From Bradyrhizobium cytisi (GTDB lineage: Bacteria > Pseudomonadota > Alphaproteobacteria > Rhizobiales > Xanthobacteraceae), in contig NZ_VSSR01000023.1 in NCBI RefSeq assembly GCF_008123515.1, positions 166,441-230,440 of the forward strand: a DNA stretch of 64,000 nt. Reading direction: 5' to 3'. The notes under the pieces were generated by a model. That model was not told the DNA's origin and did no database searches. It saw only the letters and a list, made by a program, of their open reading frames with translations. A program made the translations under genes and the position numbers. The first letter of the stretch is position 1. The number at the start of each line of letters is the position of its first letter. Below are positions 62,757 through 64,000 of the stretch, piece after piece.

Positions 62757-63542
62757 CTAGGCAAGCTTTCCCCGCGCCTTGTTTGCTGCGGACCACCGCC
62801 GCTCGATTTCCTTCACGGCCGCCCGCATGCTGGGCAGATACTTTTTGGCGGCGAGCTCAGGGGTCATCGACGACGAGAAGAAAATCAGATTCAGACTGCC
62901 GAGAACGGGACCCCCGCCCGGAATGGCCAGCGCGATCGCGCTGATGCCCGCCTCCGATCCACCGACCGACGAAGCGTAACCGTCCTTTTTCGTCTGTGAG
63001 AGAATGTCGTCGACGAAACGACGGTCCTTCGCCAAAGCTGCGTCCTCCTCGACGAGTGATACGGTGAGGTCCAGCATCTCTCGTCGCAGAGCGGGCGCGG
63101 AGGCAGCCAAGATAGTTTTTCCAAGCGCGCTGCGCACCAAGGATCTCCTCCGTCCGACCATCGACCGATGAACGGAGAACGGACTGAAGGGATGTGTGCT
63201 TTCCCGGATAAGCACCGAGCCAAGTTCGAAAACCCCGAAGTCACTCGGCCAGGAGACCTCATCCAGGAGGCCGAACATCGCGGGCAGGGCAGCCTGGCTC
63301 GACAGGTCACGCGACGACACCCCTTCGCTCAAGGTGCGCACCTGGGGCGTCAAGCCGAACAAGGCGTTCGTTTCGTCGAAGGTCACGTAGCCATCTTCGC
63401 GCAGCGTATCGAGCAAACGATAGCAGGTCGTTCGGTTGAGGCCGGTCCTCCTCGCGAGCTGTACGACGTTCGACGGCCCGCTCGCGTTGAGCTCGTTGAT
63501 CAGCGCCAACCCGCGGGAAAGTGCCCTTACGCTGCGGTGCAT
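62757..63542 (-). CDS. IclR family transcriptional regulator
   Basis: 261 residues. N-terminal winged helix (about 1-65: SVRALSRGLALINELNASGPSNVVQLARRTGLNRTTCYRLLDTLREDGYV) and the GAF-like effector domain (about 80-245; SALGKTILAA, GYASSVGGSEAGISAIALAIPGGGPVLGSLNLIF). It is divergent, across 114 nt, from an ABC substrate-binding protein gene, which it most likely controls. Typical substrates for such pairs are aromatic compounds or amino acid-like solutes. Confidence 0.92.
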   Translation of the reverse strand: MHRSVRALSRGLALINELNASGPSNVVQLARRTGLNRTTCYRLLDTLREDGYVTFDETNALFGLTPQVRTLSEGVSSRDLSSQAALPAMFGLLDEVSWPSDFGVFELGSVLIRESTHPFSPFSVHRSMVGRRRSLVRSALGKTILAASAPALRREMLDLTVSLVEEDAALAKDRRFVDDILSQTKKDGYASSVGGSEAGISAIALAIPGGGPVLGSLNLIFFSSSMTPELAAKKYLPSMRAAVKEIERRWSAANKARGKLA

Positions 63543-63656
63543 GATCCCTCCGGACGTGTTCGCACTGCGAACATTTCACAGACTTAGATGGAATCATAGT
63601 TCAATCGGCGGCAATCCATCCCGGCACGCCCAAACGGCGGCGACGGGAGGAAACGA

Positions 63657-64000
63657 TGGTTCATTCGAGCTTTTATTTGTCCGCGGCCATGTGCTTGGCC
63701 CTCGCGGCCCCAGTCGCGGCGCAGACCGCCGGCGGCTCCCCGAATCTCAGCGGCGGCAAGGTCAAGGTCGGTGTCCTGACAGACATTGCTGGCCCCACGG
63801 CCATGGCGAACGGCAAGGGCTCGGTGATCGCGGCTGAGATGGCCGCCGAGGACTTCGGCGCCGGCCTCAACGTCGAGGTGATCTCGGCCGACCATCAGGG
63901 CAAGCCCGATGTCGGATCGCAGATTGCCGCACGCTGGTTCGACGTCGAAGGCGTGGACGCGATCGCTGACATGCAGGGATCGCCATCGCCAACAGCCGGC
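63657..64000 (+). CDS. ABC transporter substrate-binding protein (branched-chain amino acid/HAAT type), truncated by the window end
   Basis: A signal peptide (MVHSSFYLSAAMCLALAAPVAAQ) is followed by the Peripla_BP_6 start: GKVKVGVLTDIAGPTAMANGKGSVIAAEMAAEDFG, VEVISADHQGKPDVGSQIAARWFDVEGVDAIAD. Right after this the frame reads MQGSPSPTAG, while a frame shifted by one base would give the expected S-A-I-A-N segment near 63982. It may therefore already be broken. The start has a GGGAGGA ribosome-binding site. Confidence 0.8.

Overview
The window looks like a chromosomal segment of a Bradyrhizobium-like alphaproteobacterium (Nitrobacteraceae). The DNA is GC-rich. It carries a homospermidine synthase next to an ornithine/lysine decarboxylase, gltBD, cpdR, a ROSE-type RNA thermometer behind an RpoH-like promoter on a small heat-shock gene, an sRNA resembling mmgR/suhB, and several families of dispersed palindromic repeats typical of that group. 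The genus is inferred from these markers, not proven.

Left part (1-38,700) is an ordinary, dense, intact core. It holds polyamine genes (homospermidine synthase fragment, decarboxylase with a leader of about 500 nt); an M3 oligopeptidase joined by overlapping codons to two tandem DUF1007 periplasmic proteins and a His-rich NicO nickel/cobalt transporter; a MAPEG protein and ferrochelatase; an SPFH/NfeD membrane-quality pair; a divergent HxlR regulator and carboxymuconolactone-decarboxylase-family gene sharing a tandem operator; arabinose-5-phosphate isomerase; an outer-membrane barrel; glutamate synthase gltD and gltB; hydrolases; Hsp20; a large di-haem c-type protein; a class III cyclase with TPRs; LysE, TSUP and LysR genes; a Bug-type receptor; hisN; N-formylglutamate amidohydrolase; and cpdR.

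Boundary (38,589-40,200): tRNA-Val(GAC) is followed by paired direct repeats, an uncharacterised ORF whose upstream region contains a perfect 20-bp palindrome, then a 50-nt 3' fragment of a CAT-anticodon tRNA with further repeats. This looks like scarred attachment sites of integrative elements.

Right part (40,200-64,000) is accessory DNA in decay. A metallophosphoesterase is followed by phage-like small genes, many frameshifted. Recognisable wrecks include an AAA+ ATPase, a cytosine-C5 methyltransferase, a MOSC protein, a DUF3606 protein with an in-frame amber codon, and a DEDDh exonuclease. In the middle sits one uninterrupted 12.7-kb gene for a 4,221-residue VCBS/cadherin/RTX protein. Its C-terminal RTX tail is present twice, separated by four cadherin-like domains. 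It has no N-terminal signal peptide, which fits type I secretion, but no type I transporter lies in the window. The segment ends with an IclR regulator divergent from a truncated ABC substrate-binding protein gene.

The left genes are housekeeping functions with readable regulation: polyamine leader, heat-shock thermometer, and a possible sigma-54 promoter before gltB. The right part shows what remains after repeated insertion and decay, with the giant RTX gene as the one large reading frame that stayed open.
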